Shown: positions 1-7,546, counted from the first letter of the stretch. The stretch is 46,267 nt of DNA from Alphaproteobacteria bacterium (GCA_022824105.1 JAJEAZ010000113.1:1-46267); one strand, 5' to 3'. Numbers and translations: made by a program. The notes: generated by a model not told the origin, from the sequence alone.

Positions 1-690
1 GCACGCCAGGCGCAAGTTCTACGAGCTCGCCGACATCGCGGCCGGCAAGAGGCGCAGCAGACATGCGCCGCCGGTCTCGCCGCTGGCGCTGGAGGCGGTG
101 AAGCGGATCGATGCGCTGTTCGACATCGAGCGCGGGATCAACGGCGAGACCGCTGAGCGCCGCCGCGCGGTACGGCGCGAGCGGAGCGCGCCGCTCCTCG
201 CCGACCTCGAGGACTGGATGCGCACCGAGCGTGCCGGGCTGTCGCGCCATGCCCCCGTGGCCAGGGCCATGGACTATATGCTGAAGCGCTGGGACGGCTT
301 CGCCCGGTTCCTCGACGACGGACGTATCTGCCTCTCGAACAACGCCGCGGAGCGCGCAATCAGGCCTCTGGCCCTGGGCAGACGCTCCTGGCTGTTCGCC
401 GGCTCCGACCGCGGCGGCTTGCGCGCGATCGCCATGTACACCCTCATCGGTACCGCCAAGCTCAACGATGTCGATCCCCAGGCCTGGCTCGCCGACGTGC
501 TCGGCCGGATCGCAGGAACCCCGCAGAGCCGGCTCGACGAACTCCTTCCATGGAACTGGGCTCCGGAGCAGAGGCTCGATCTAGCCGCATAGGCCGGCGC
601 GCCCCAGACCAATCCACCCCAAACGCCCTCGCCGCTCAAACTCGTCCTGCGTACCCCTGCGGTCTTCTGCGGATGGATACGCTCCACCAC
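1..690 (+). mobile_element. IS66-family element, 3' part only
   Basis: The window opens inside an IS66-type element: the transposase frame is open from base 2 to its stop at 592. The right end is not fixed. The neighbouring minus-strand gene stays protein-like until about 690, and around 671-690 the sequence (GGATGGATACGCTCC) loosely resembles IS66 terminal repeats, so I place the end at about 676-690. Direct repeats cannot be tested because the left end lies outside the window. The right boundary is an inference. Confidence 0.6.
2..592 (+). CDS. IS66-family transposase, C-terminal fragment
   Basis: This is the last ~196 residues of a DDE transposase of the IS66 family. The frame is open from base 2, so the gene is cut by the window edge; a GTG at 98 is internal and not the true start. 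The recognisable end of the catalytic domain is present: LSNNAAERAIRPLALGR, which carries the final acidic residue, followed by WLFAGSDRGG and the usual C-terminal IS66 tail (MYTLIGTAKLNDVDPQAWL, then LLPWNW). It belongs to an element that inserted into the 3' end of the minus-strand HTH gene next to it. Activity cannot be judged from the fragment. Confidence 0.93.
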   Translation, partial: HARRKFYELADIAAGKRRSRHAPPVSPLALEAVKRIDALFDIERGINGETAERRRAVRRERSAPLLADLEDWMRTERAGLSRHAPVARAMDYMLKRWDGFARFLDDGRICLSNNAAERAIRPLALGRRSWLFAGSDRGGLRAIAMYTLIGTAKLNDVDPQAWLADVLGRIAGTPQSRLDELLPWNWAPEQRLDLAA

Positions 691-1599
691 GGCTCCGTCG
701 AATCTATAACGAGCCTTGTCTTTCTCCCTCATGTCGGTGGTTAGTTCTATCCCGGCCACTTCGCCGGCCGCAGGCATCACCTCCCCTAACCAAGGCGAGA
801 CCCTGAACTCACCGGCCTCGTCGGCTCCTCCAATTATCACTATCTCCTGCCCGTACGGGTTGTGCTCCTGAATAAATCTGTACAACTTCGTAGCAAGGAT
901 TTCCTGGGCCTCTTCGACGAGAACCAAAAGGACCGTGCCCTTTTCATACCTTTTTCTGAGCTTATTCGCGATGACGTCGGTCAGCTCTGCCGAATACCTG
1001 CCAAACTGGGTAATCTCCACCTTTCTCACGTTCGTGCCGTTGCTCTTGGGGTCCACGATCAACACTTCGCTATCAGGAGGATCATCGCTGATCGGCCTGA
1101 CGTAGTACTCGTAGTCATCACTGAGGCTCAGGGCATAGATCGCAGTCACCCACAACTCGACCATCATTTTGTCAATCTGTTTTCGGGAATCGAGAACCGG
1201 TGTGATGCCCTCACGATCCAGGAAGTCCAGCACAAGATGCGGGCTGATGAAATGGCCCCGTGCCCTTAACTCCGTGATTGGCGAGTCCAGTGCATCGAAA
1301 AAGATCGTAGGAGGTTCGTCCTTCGCGACACCAGCTCGCAAGTACTGATCGATGATATCCACATAGGACAGCCGGACTGACGCCAATCCAAGACTCCTGG
1401 CCACCTCCACCATCTTTGCTACACTTTGCTGGCTCGCTCGCACTTGTCCGGTTTCAAGTGTTCTGTATCGGCCCCAACTAACTCCGGCCTGCTTGGCTGC
1501 TTTAGCGGACGTGATGCCCAGACCTATCCTGGCTGACTTCAGGTCTTCGGCAATCAGTGGAATCGCCCTTTCAAACAGTTCGGCCCTGTCGTACTGCAT
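680..1599 (-). pseudogene. XRE-like HTH protein of unknown function, 3' end lost to IS66
   Basis: The reading frame starts at ATG 1599 and encodes about 305 native residues before running into antisense IS66 sequence (formal stop at 274). Residues ~12-75 look like an XRE helix-turn-helix (AKQAGVSWGRYRTLETGQV). The rest is soluble alpha/beta sequence that I do not recognise. Its strands include VRKVEITQF and VLLVLVEEAQE, with acidic and lysine residues reminiscent of a nuclease-like fold, but no clear PD-(D/E)xK motif could be fixed. The chimeric tail is rich in Arg, Ser and Pro and is clearly not native. I treat the gene as truncated; the truncated protein could still be made. Context: a defence or mobile island. 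Confidence 0.6.
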
Positions 1600-2616
1600 C
1601 GTCTCACCGCCGGTTCCTCACCCGCAGGGCACAACGTGGTGTCCTTATGGAGTGTTGAATTGGAAATGGTCCCATGGTCCCGAATCCGCAAGCCTTCCAG
1701 CGCGGGCTCTCGAACGGACGTCGGGACCTTCTGCGGCCCCAACCACCGCCACTGGACATCCGGCGCCCAACTCAGTGCGGCAGTGGATTTGCACCAGGGC
1801 AGCCGTTGGACGCGCCACCTCGATGCTTGATGGCGCTTCTTCAAGCCAGCGCAAGGTCGGATGCGAACACGACGCCCGACCGATTACGACACCCTGCGTA
1901 TTTCCTCGGTCGCAGCCAGGCGGGCGATGACGTCGGAGTCCCCGCTGTGCAAAGCATGGGACGCGCGAACCCACCGGAGTTGAGCGCGTGCGCGCCTTCG
2001 CGAAGCGACTCCGCGCGAAGCCCGCCGGCGCCGCCGCGCACCCTACATGCATCTTCAACGCGCGCGGCCTCGCATGCCGCATGGCTAGGCCGGGCGCCGA
2101 GCGAGGACCGCACCCTGGAGAAATCTCCCTCCTCGATCAGACGCCAACGATGTCCGACTGCTCGAAGCTCACCGCCGCGTTGGCGTGGTCAAGATCTCAC
2201 AGAGCCATCGTTCTCTCCGAACCATCATGTACGAGGGTTGCTCCCGGTCCCCTCGCCAACCGCGTCAGCTCGTCTCCGACCGGGGGTCGCGCGCTGGTCC
2301 CGAAGGTTCGACATGCCCTTGTTTCGTCAGAAAAGCGGTCTGACGCGGCGATGGCACGCGCAACCCGGCAGAATTTCTCGGTTCTTTGATTCGCGGGCAG
2401 CACTAGGCGAGCGCATGTGTCTTCGCTTCGCAAGCGGATTGAATCAACCTCCAGACCTCGCGCGGCTATCCGTGCCCTCTTGGCTGGCTTCCACTTGTGC
2501 GCCCGCAGACGTCCGATTGGCCCAAAACCAACTGCGTCAGTCCTTCCGCGACGCCGAGCCATGCACTCGACTCGAACTCGCGCATACCTGCATAGCCGGT
2601 CGAGAAAACTGCCGGC
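1600..2616. other. About 1 kb without a convincing gene
   Basis: Several open frames cross this stretch on both strands, the longest being 1674-2633 on the plus strand. Their translations are Arg/Ser/Pro-rich and look like GC-driven shadows. On the minus strand, short stretches around 1870-2000 and 1645-1860 read as mildly protein-like but in different frames, which could be a decayed gene; I could not identify it. No tRNA or clear repeat was seen. Confidence 0.5.
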
Positions 2617-2645
2617 TTGACCTAGCGAAGTAGTAAGATTATCTT
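2617..2645 (+). promoter_or_regulatory. Promoter of the ACP/TS-like operon
   Basis: A -35 hexamer TTGACC (2617-2622) is separated by exactly 17 bases from a -10 hexamer TATCTT (2640-2645). It lies 27 bases ahead of the first likely start codon (2673) of the six-gene operon. The -10 box falls inside the palindrome described separately. Assignment is by eye. Confidence 0.6.
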
Positions 2646-2647
2646 AC
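2633..2647. promoter_or_regulatory. Palindromic operator overlapping the -10 box
   Basis: GTAAGAT-T-ATCTTAC is a perfect inverted repeat with 7-base arms and one central base. It covers the -10 hexamer of the operon promoter. The second gene of the operon encodes an XRE repressor-like protein and the third an ImmA/IrrE-type peptidase, so the simplest inference is autorepression at this site, relieved when the peptidase cuts the repressor. I saw no second copy in the window. Confidence 0.55.
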
Positions 2648-2672
2648 CAGGAGTCGGATGAAGGAGACCCCC

Positions 2673-2978
2673 ATGGATCCCGCCACAGTGAAACAGAAGC
2701 TCATCGCCGTCCTCAGGCAGATCCAGGCGGACAGCAGCCTCGACTGCCCGCCCCTGACTGGCGATACGATACCGGTCGAGGACCTACCAGGCTTCGACAG
2801 CAAGGTGTGGCCTGTCGCAACCACCATGCTTGCAGCCGAGATCGGCGCGACGATCCCGAACGACGTAAACATTTTCGTTAACGAGACGACCAATCTCCCC
2901 CGCTCCATCGACGAGATAGCGGTCTTCGTCTCCGAGGTGCTCAAGAAGCACAGCGAACAGCAAGCCGCTGCAGCATGA
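2673..2978 (+). CDS. Acyl-carrier-protein-like small protein
   Basis: This 101-residue protein fits the acyl carrier protein pattern. The centre reads LPGFDSKVW, where Ser43 in the D-S pair is at the phosphopantetheine position. It is followed by an ACP-like helix II (TTMLAAEIGATIP) and a final helix (RSIDEIAVFVSEVL). The usual Leu after DS is Lys. I chose ATG 2673 because AAGGAG (2661-2666) sits six bases upstream; ATG 2658 is an alternative that adds five residues. Its stop overlaps the next start (ATGA). A holo-ACP synthase gene lies at the far end of the same locus, which supports a real carrier function. It is not the housekeeping AcpP, since it is diverged and embedded in an island operon. 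What it carries is unknown. Confidence 0.68.
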   Translation: MDPATVKQKLIAVLRQIQADSSLDCPPLTGDTIPVEDLPGFDSKVWPVATTMLAAEIGATIPNDVNIFVNETTNLPRSIDEIAVFVSEVLKKHSEQQAAAA

Positions 2979-3340
2979 CCAAGCTTGGCTCCGCCAACCG
3001 GACACAGATTGCCGAGCGCCTGAAGGAAGCTCGCAAGCTCGCCGGCCTGTCGCAAGGGCATGTTGCCAGGATGCTCGGCCTTCATCGCCCCTCCGTCACT
3101 GAGATGGAGGCGGGCAAACGCCGCGTCTCGGCCGACGAGCTCGCCCGACTTGCCGAGATATATGACGTCAGCGTGGCCTGGGTGCTCGGCGAAGCACCCG
3201 AGACGCTCGACGCTCAAGACCCCCGGCTTGAGCTCGCGGCGCGTGAACTCGTCAAACTCAAGCCTGACGATCTGGAACACCTGCTCAGGCTGTTGGCGGC
3301 CTTGCGCAGCGACTCCACCGCGACAGGAGGCAATCGCTGA
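2975..3340 (+). CDS. XRE-family transcriptional regulator
   Basis: A 121-residue protein with an N-terminal Cro/C1-type helix-turn-helix (IAERLKEARKLAGLSQGHVA, then GLHRPSVTEMEAGKR; residues ~12-60) and a C-terminal helical tail (LVKLKPDDLEHLLRLLAAL) that could mediate dimerisation. It overlaps the ACP-like gene by four bases and the peptidase gene by one base (TGATG), so the three are translationally coupled. An XRE protein next to an ImmA/IrrE peptidase is a well-known repressor/antirepressor pairing in mobile elements. The palindrome at 2633-2647 is its likely operator. Which signal triggers cleavage is unknown. Confidence 0.85.
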   Translation: MTKLGSANRTQIAERLKEARKLAGLSQGHVARMLGLHRPSVTEMEAGKRRVSADELARLAEIYDVSVAWVLGEAPETLDAQDPRLELAARELVKLKPDDLEHLLRLLAALRSDSTATGGNR

Positions 3341-4242
3341 TGAGCGAAATGCGCATCATCAAACCCGGCCTCGACCGCCGCGCCCTCGCGACTCAAGCCA
3401 TGCAGGCCGCCGCGGCCACGCGGGCGAAGGCCAAACTCGATCAATCGGGACCGATCTGCGTTTACGGCCTTTGCGAAACACTGGGCATCCTGGTGCGTTT
3501 CAACAACATCAACATGGAAGGGATGTATCAGCGTGGTATTCCTCCGCGCATTCATCTCTCAGCGCGACGGCCACTGCCGCGGCGTACCTACAATTGTGCG
3601 CATGAACTTGGCCATCACGTATTCGGCCATGGCTCCTCGATCGACGAGTTGCGCGAAGATGCCAAGGCGCAACCCTGGGAGGACCCGAAGGAGTTCCTGG
3701 CCGACACCTTCGCCGGCTTCATCCTCATGCCGATCATTGGCCTGCGCCGTGCCTTTGCGGTCCGGGGTTGGACGCCGAAAACAGCCACGCCGGCGCAGAT
3801 CTTCACCGTCGCCTGCGATTTCGGCGTCGGCTATACGACACTTCTGACCCATCTTTCGGCAGGCGTTGACATGCTTCCGCGCAGCCGCGCCGCCGTCCTG
3901 GGGCGTGTGTCTCCCAAGGCCTTGCGCGTAGAAATTCTGGGTGCGTTGACGCCCGAGCCGTTGATCGTCGCCGATCACCACCGCGCCGCGCCCACCTTGG
4001 ACGCAGAGGTCGATACGCTGATCCTGCTGCCGCCCGGCGCTAAGGTAACTGGCGGCCAACTTGCCTTCGAGCGAGACCTCCCAACCGGTCGGCTATTTCG
4101 GACGGTTAAGCCCGGGATTTTCCAGGCAACTGCCGGCGACTGGGCAGTCTTCGTGCGCGTGGCCCCAGTCCAGAAAAACGAACCGTACGGCTATGTCGGG
4201 CTCGCTCAATACCGACATTTGGAGGAGGACCCGGATGAGTAA
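3340..4242 (+). CDS. ImmA/IrrE-family metallo-endopeptidase
   Basis: A 300-residue protein carrying the zinc motif HELGH (residues 88-92) in the context YNCAHELGHHVFGHG, followed by KEFLADTFAGFILMP, whose Glu is the usual third ligand in this family. Upstream residues form the typical helical region and downstream is a ~150-residue extension with beta-strand-like sequence (VDTLILLPPG and on). Characterised members such as ImmA of ICEBs1 and IrrE cleave a partner XRE repressor; the preceding gene is the obvious candidate substrate. The start overlaps the regulator stop by one base. The long C-terminus may be a sensor domain; I cannot name it. Confidence 0.88.
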   Translation: MSEMRIIKPGLDRRALATQAMQAAAATRAKAKLDQSGPICVYGLCETLGILVRFNNINMEGMYQRGIPPRIHLSARRPLPRRTYNCAHELGHHVFGHGSSIDELREDAKAQPWEDPKEFLADTFAGFILMPIIGLRRAFAVRGWTPKTATPAQIFTVACDFGVGYTTLLTHLSAGVDMLPRSRAAVLGRVSPKALRVEILGALTPEPLIVADHHRAAPTLDAEVDTLILLPPGAKVTGGQLAFERDLPTGRLFRTVKPGIFQATAGDWAVFVRVAPVQKNEPYGYVGLAQYRHLEEDPDE

Positions 4243-5089
4243 GGCCAAGTCTCTGGTAGCGCCGCCGCCCTCTCTGATCGACGACACAAACCTGTCGCGC
4301 GCTTGGGCGCGCCTGCTCCTCCAGGTACTCGACAACGCCGGCACGGAGATCGCGCCGTTGATCCTGAGCGTGAGCGGTTTCGCCCGAGACGGCACCGCCG
4401 TCGAAGACCCTGCGGTGCGCCAAGCACTCGATCAGCTGCTCAAGCACAAAGACCGATACGTGGTCGAGAACGTCGCGTTCACGATTTTCCCGCAACGGTA
4501 CTGGGTGATGTCCCGTAGCGACAGGAACCGCTTATTCGAGCTTTATCGCAAGGCATTTCCGCGCTTGCAGGCGATGAACCGCACGGCCAACGGCCGTGGC
4601 ATGTATTTCGAGCGCCTGATGATGTACGGGCGCGGTCCCTGCGACGGCAATCAACTGGAGTGGATCTTGTCCCAGTTCACTTCCAGGCAAGGCGTACGCC
4701 GATCGATGCTTCAAGCGACCACCTTCGATCCGGGCCGCGACCATGTCCGTAGCGCGCAACTCGGTTTTCCCTGCCTTCAACAGGTCAGCTTCGAGCCGAC
4801 CCCAGCGGGGCTCGTCACCAACGCGTTCTACGCCACTCAGCAGATATTCGACAAAGCCTATGGCAATTATCTGGGCTTGGCCCAGCTCGGCGCCTTCATG
4901 GCTCATGAGATGGGCATACGGCTAGCACGACTGAACGTCATGGTCGGAGTCGCCAAGCTCGAGCGAATCTCCAAGCGCGAGCTAGAACATACCCCATTGG
5001 TCAAGGCCGCTCGGATGCTCGTTTCGCAAGCCACTGCCCCAGCGCCGCGCGCGCCTATCACCTCTGTGGCGGCTGGAGCAACGCCTTGA
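4235..5089 (+). CDS. Thymidylate synthase-fold protein, diverged
   Basis: A 284-residue protein with the thymidylate synthase / dCMP hydroxymethylase layout. A paired Arg phosphate-binding motif (VRRSMLQATTFDP, ~154-166) is followed by a catalytic-type Cys180 (LGFPCLQQVSF), then FDKAYGNYLGL (~205-215), which matches the canonical RSxDxxLG segment, and a helix (GAFMAHEMGI). By hand alignment the Asn in the usual LGLPFN is replaced by Leu218; that residue normally reads C4 of the pyrimidine, so the substrate may differ from dUMP. ATG 4235 was chosen because GGAGGAGGA ends five bases upstream; it overlaps the peptidase gene by eight bases. Inferred role: transfer of a one-carbon unit to a pyrimidine nucleotide for the modification pathway. 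Confidence 0.72.
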   Translation: MSKAKSLVAPPPSLIDDTNLSRAWARLLLQVLDNAGTEIAPLILSVSGFARDGTAVEDPAVRQALDQLLKHKDRYVVENVAFTIFPQRYWVMSRSDRNRLFELYRKAFPRLQAMNRTANGRGMYFERLMMYGRGPCDGNQLEWILSQFTSRQGVRRSMLQATTFDPGRDHVRSAQLGFPCLQQVSFEPTPAGLVTNAFYATQQIFDKAYGNYLGLAQLGAFMAHEMGIRLARLNVMVGVAKLERISKRELEHTPLVKAARMLVSQATAPAPRAPITSVAAGATP

Positions 5090-6240
5090 GCGCCAGGTCG
5101 CCCAGAGACCCCAAGAAACGTCGGCGCGGCCGGCCCCGAAAGTCTCTTCCCAGCGCAGCCGACAAACCGCTCCAAATGGAACTCGCCATAGCGGTTCAAC
5201 CCCCGACGCCATCGACAATGCCGGCCCCGACTGTCCTCCAGCACCTGACCCCGGCCAAAGCATCTGAGGTCTACGAAAGCTATTGGCGCTTCGCAGCCGA
5301 ACGCCAGGCGGTGTTTTTCCGCCGCCAGCGCGGCGAAAGGCATCCGTGGACGGAAAACCCCGTACTGGCGACCTACAAGTTCACCAATGCCTACCGCGCG
5401 TCCGACCGGGTCAGCCAGTATCTCATCCGCCATGTAATCTATCGAGACGACCTGTCCAAGTCGCCTCCCGAAGTGTTCTTCCGCATCATGCTGTTCAAGA
5501 TTTTCAACAAGATTGAGACTTGGGAACTCCTCGAACGCGCGCTCGGCTCCGTCACCTTTGAAGACTATCGCTTCGCCTCCTATGACGCTGTGCTCAGGGG
5601 TGCGCGGCAAGCCGGTCGTCGCATTTATTCCGCTGCCTACATCATGCCTCCGGGTAGCCGTGCGTTCGGACGATCAGCCAAGCATCAGAACCATCTGCTA
5701 CTCCTCGAACGAATGATGGCCGATCGCCTTCCCGAGCGGTTGGCCCAGACCCGCACGATGCAAGAGGGCTTCGAGAAACTGCGTGCCTATCCAACGATCG
5801 GAGACTTCCTCGCCTACCAGTTCATTACCGATATCAACTACAGCGAACTCACCGAATTTAGCGAAATGGACTTCGTCGTGCCCGGCCCAGGTGCACGCGA
5901 TGGCCTGCGCAAATGCTTCCTAGATCCGGGTGGCCTGAATGAACCGGAGCTCATCCGGCTCATGGCCGACTTGCAAGAACGAGAGTTCGAACGCCTCGGC
6001 CTGGATTTCCAATCACTCTGGGGTCGTCGCCTCCAGTTGATCGACTGCCAGAACCTGTTCTGCGAGGTCGACAAATACGCGCGCGTCGTGCATCCGCAAG
6101 TCGCGGGAAGAACCGGCCGCGTCCGCATCAAACAGAAGTTCGTTCCGACATCGGAACCCATCGAACTCTTCTACCCTCCCAAGTGGAAGCTCAACGACAA
6201 GATCTGCCTCGACGGGTATCAGCCCGCGGCAGCCACGTGA
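5086..6240 (+). CDS. 5-hmdU DNA kinase helical-domain / thymine-hypermodification family protein
   Basis: A 384-residue all-helical protein resembling the family known as the 5-hydroxymethyl-dU DNA kinase helical domain, related to the alpha-glutamyl/putrescinyl-thymine pyrophosphorylases. Diagnostic stretches are HPWTENPVLATYKFTNAYR (~86-104), FFRIMLFKIFNKIETWELL (~131-149), PTIGDFLAYQFITDINYSE and LQLIDCQNLFCEVDKYARV. There is no P-loop kinase domain attached. Residues ~10-19 (KKRRRGRPRK) contain an AT-hook-like RGRP core, suggesting DNA contact. The start is TTG 5086 overlapping the TS-like stop (TTGA), with GGAG eight bases upstream. In phages these families act on 5-hydroxymethyl-uracil in DNA; here the exact reaction is inferred. 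Confidence 0.7.
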   Translation: MSARSPRDPKKRRRGRPRKSLPSAADKPLQMELAIAVQPPTPSTMPAPTVLQHLTPAKASEVYESYWRFAAERQAVFFRRQRGERHPWTENPVLATYKFTNAYRASDRVSQYLIRHVIYRDDLSKSPPEVFFRIMLFKIFNKIETWELLERALGSVTFEDYRFASYDAVLRGARQAGRRIYSAAYIMPPGSRAFGRSAKHQNHLLLLERMMADRLPERLAQTRTMQEGFEKLRAYPTIGDFLAYQFITDINYSELTEFSEMDFVVPGPGARDGLRKCFLDPGGLNEPELIRLMADLQEREFERLGLDFQSLWGRRLQLIDCQNLFCEVDKYARVVHPQVAGRTGRVRIKQKFVPTSEPIELFYPPKWKLNDKICLDGYQPAAAT

Positions 6241-6257
6241 CGCCGAAGGAGCCACGC

Positions 6258-7160
6258 ATGGATTTCAACAGCTATCAGAAGGAGGCATTGCGCACTGACC
6301 GCGTGCCCGACGAAGACGATGCTGCCTCATTAATCGTCCCTATGCTTGGCCTCGCCGGCGAGACCGGACAGCTGCTCAGCGAGTACAAGAAACACCTGCG
6401 CGACGGCGAGGCGCATCGCTTGTTCAAGGAGCGCGTGTCCGAGGAATTGGGTGACCTTCTTTGGTACATCGCGAACGTTGCCAGCAAATTCGATCTCTCG
6501 CTCTCCGAAATCGCTGATGCCAATTTGATCAAGGTTAGGGATCGCTGGGCGAGCGAATGCGCCGAGCCCCTTGTCTTCGACGCCGAGCTTCCCGAAGGGG
6601 AGCGACTTCCGCGACGGTTTGAAGTCGAGCTATTCGACGTGGAGGAGAAGGAGGGGAAGAGCCAGCACGTTCAGATCCTGATCGACGGCCAACCGTTCGG
6701 TGCGCAGCTCACCGACAACGCCTACGATCCTGACGGATATCGCTTCCACGACGTATTTCACTTTGCCTACGCCGCCGTGCTTGGCTGGTCGCCGATTACT
6801 CGGGGGTTGCTCCGTCGAAAACGCAAGAGCCAACCGCTGGTCGACGAAGTGGAAGACGGCGGACGGGCAGCGGTCATCGAAGAGGGTGTGGTTGCACTCG
6901 CGTTCGACTATGCCCGTCGCCATCGTTTTCTCGACGGCGTGACTGCTCTCGATTTTCAGTTGCTGCGCACCATCAAAGACATGACGTCCCATTTGGAAGT
7001 CCGCCAATGCACCACGGGCGAATGGGAGCAAGCCATTCTGCAGGGCTTCAAGGTTTGGCGCGCGGTGCTGGACGCGCGCGGCGGCCGTATCGACGTCCAT
7101 CTGGACATGCGGCAGATTGCCTTTCTCGGTCCGCCCGCCGATCACGAGTCACCCTGTTGA
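6258..7160 (+). CDS. MazG-like NTP pyrophosphohydrolase with C-terminal extension
   Basis: A 300-residue protein. Residues ~20-95 form an all-alpha MazG-type pyrophosphohydrolase: LGLAGETGQLLSEYKKHL then SEELGDLLWYIANVA. Metal-ligand candidates are Glu35, Glu62, Glu63 and Asp66; the Glu usually found three residues after Glu35 is Gln38. A ~190-residue C-terminal part of unknown function contains the striking YRFHDVFHFAYAAVLGW and LLRRKRKS. ATG 6258 has GAAGGAG upstream and follows the helical-domain gene by 17 bases. Likely role: hydrolysis of a canonical or aberrant dNTP so that the modified nucleotide prevails, or house-cleaning. The gene is last in the operon and overlaps the convergent acpS by 19 bases. 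Confidence 0.8.
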   Translation: MDFNSYQKEALRTDRVPDEDDAASLIVPMLGLAGETGQLLSEYKKHLRDGEAHRLFKERVSEELGDLLWYIANVASKFDLSLSEIADANLIKVRDRWASECAEPLVFDAELPEGERLPRRFEVELFDVEEKEGKSQHVQILIDGQPFGAQLTDNAYDPDGYRFHDVFHFAYAAVLGWSPITRGLLRRKRKSQPLVDEVEDGGRAAVIEEGVVALAFDYARRHRFLDGVTALDFQLLRTIKDMTSHLEVRQCTTGEWEQAILQGFKVWRAVLDARGGRIDVHLDMRQIAFLGPPADHESPC

Positions 7161-7546
7161 ACCTCGCCGCTCAACGCAAGAGCGCTCGCCATCGCCATGC
7201 CGCCCGCATGGCTGATGCTCAGCCTCCAAGCGCTCACTCCCATCGCCGTGGCGGCCTTCGCCGCGCCGCCCGAAAGTCGGACTTCCGGCGGCGCGCCCGG
7301 CGACCGGCGTATCATCACATCGGTGAAGGCTACGCCTGCACCGAAGCCAGTGCCGATTGCCTTGAGCACCGCTTCCTTGGCGGCGAACCGCCCCGCCAGC
7401 CGCTCAATCCGATTGACCCCATCGCCGACCTCATCCAGTTCCGTCTGCACAAAGCAGCGCGGAATCAACGGGTCGCGCGGGTCCTCGATCCAGCGCCGCA
7501 TCTCGTCGATTTCCACCATGTCAATGCCATGTCCCACAACCGTCAT
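7142..7546 (-). CDS. acpS: Holo-ACP synthase (AcpS-type phosphopantetheinyl transferase)
   Basis: A 134-residue protein with all AcpS signatures: GIDMVEIDEM near the N-terminus (Asp9), RFAAKEAVLKAIGTG (Glu58) and LSISHAGGMAMASALAL near the C-terminus. Asp9 and Glu58 match the known Mg/CoA ligands. It transfers 4'-phosphopantetheine from CoA to a serine of a carrier protein. It is encoded on the minus strand and converges with the MazG-like gene, overlapping it by 19 bases. The only carrier protein in the window is the ACP-like gene that opens the facing operon, so the two probably form a pair. It could instead be the cell's housekeeping acpS, which normally sits elsewhere (often near lepB/rnc). 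Confidence 0.9.
   Translation of the reverse strand: MTVVGHGIDMVEIDEMRRWIEDPRDPLIPRCFVQTELDEVGDGVNRIERLAGRFAAKEAVLKAIGTGFGAGVAFTDVMIRRSPGAPPEVRLSGGAAKAATAMGVSAWRLSISHAGGMAMASALALSGEVQQGDS

Noticed and set aside
1674-2633. 319-codon plus-strand frame
   Set aside because: Ser/Pro/Arg-rich without motifs; no ribosome site; it looks like a chance frame in GC-rich DNA.
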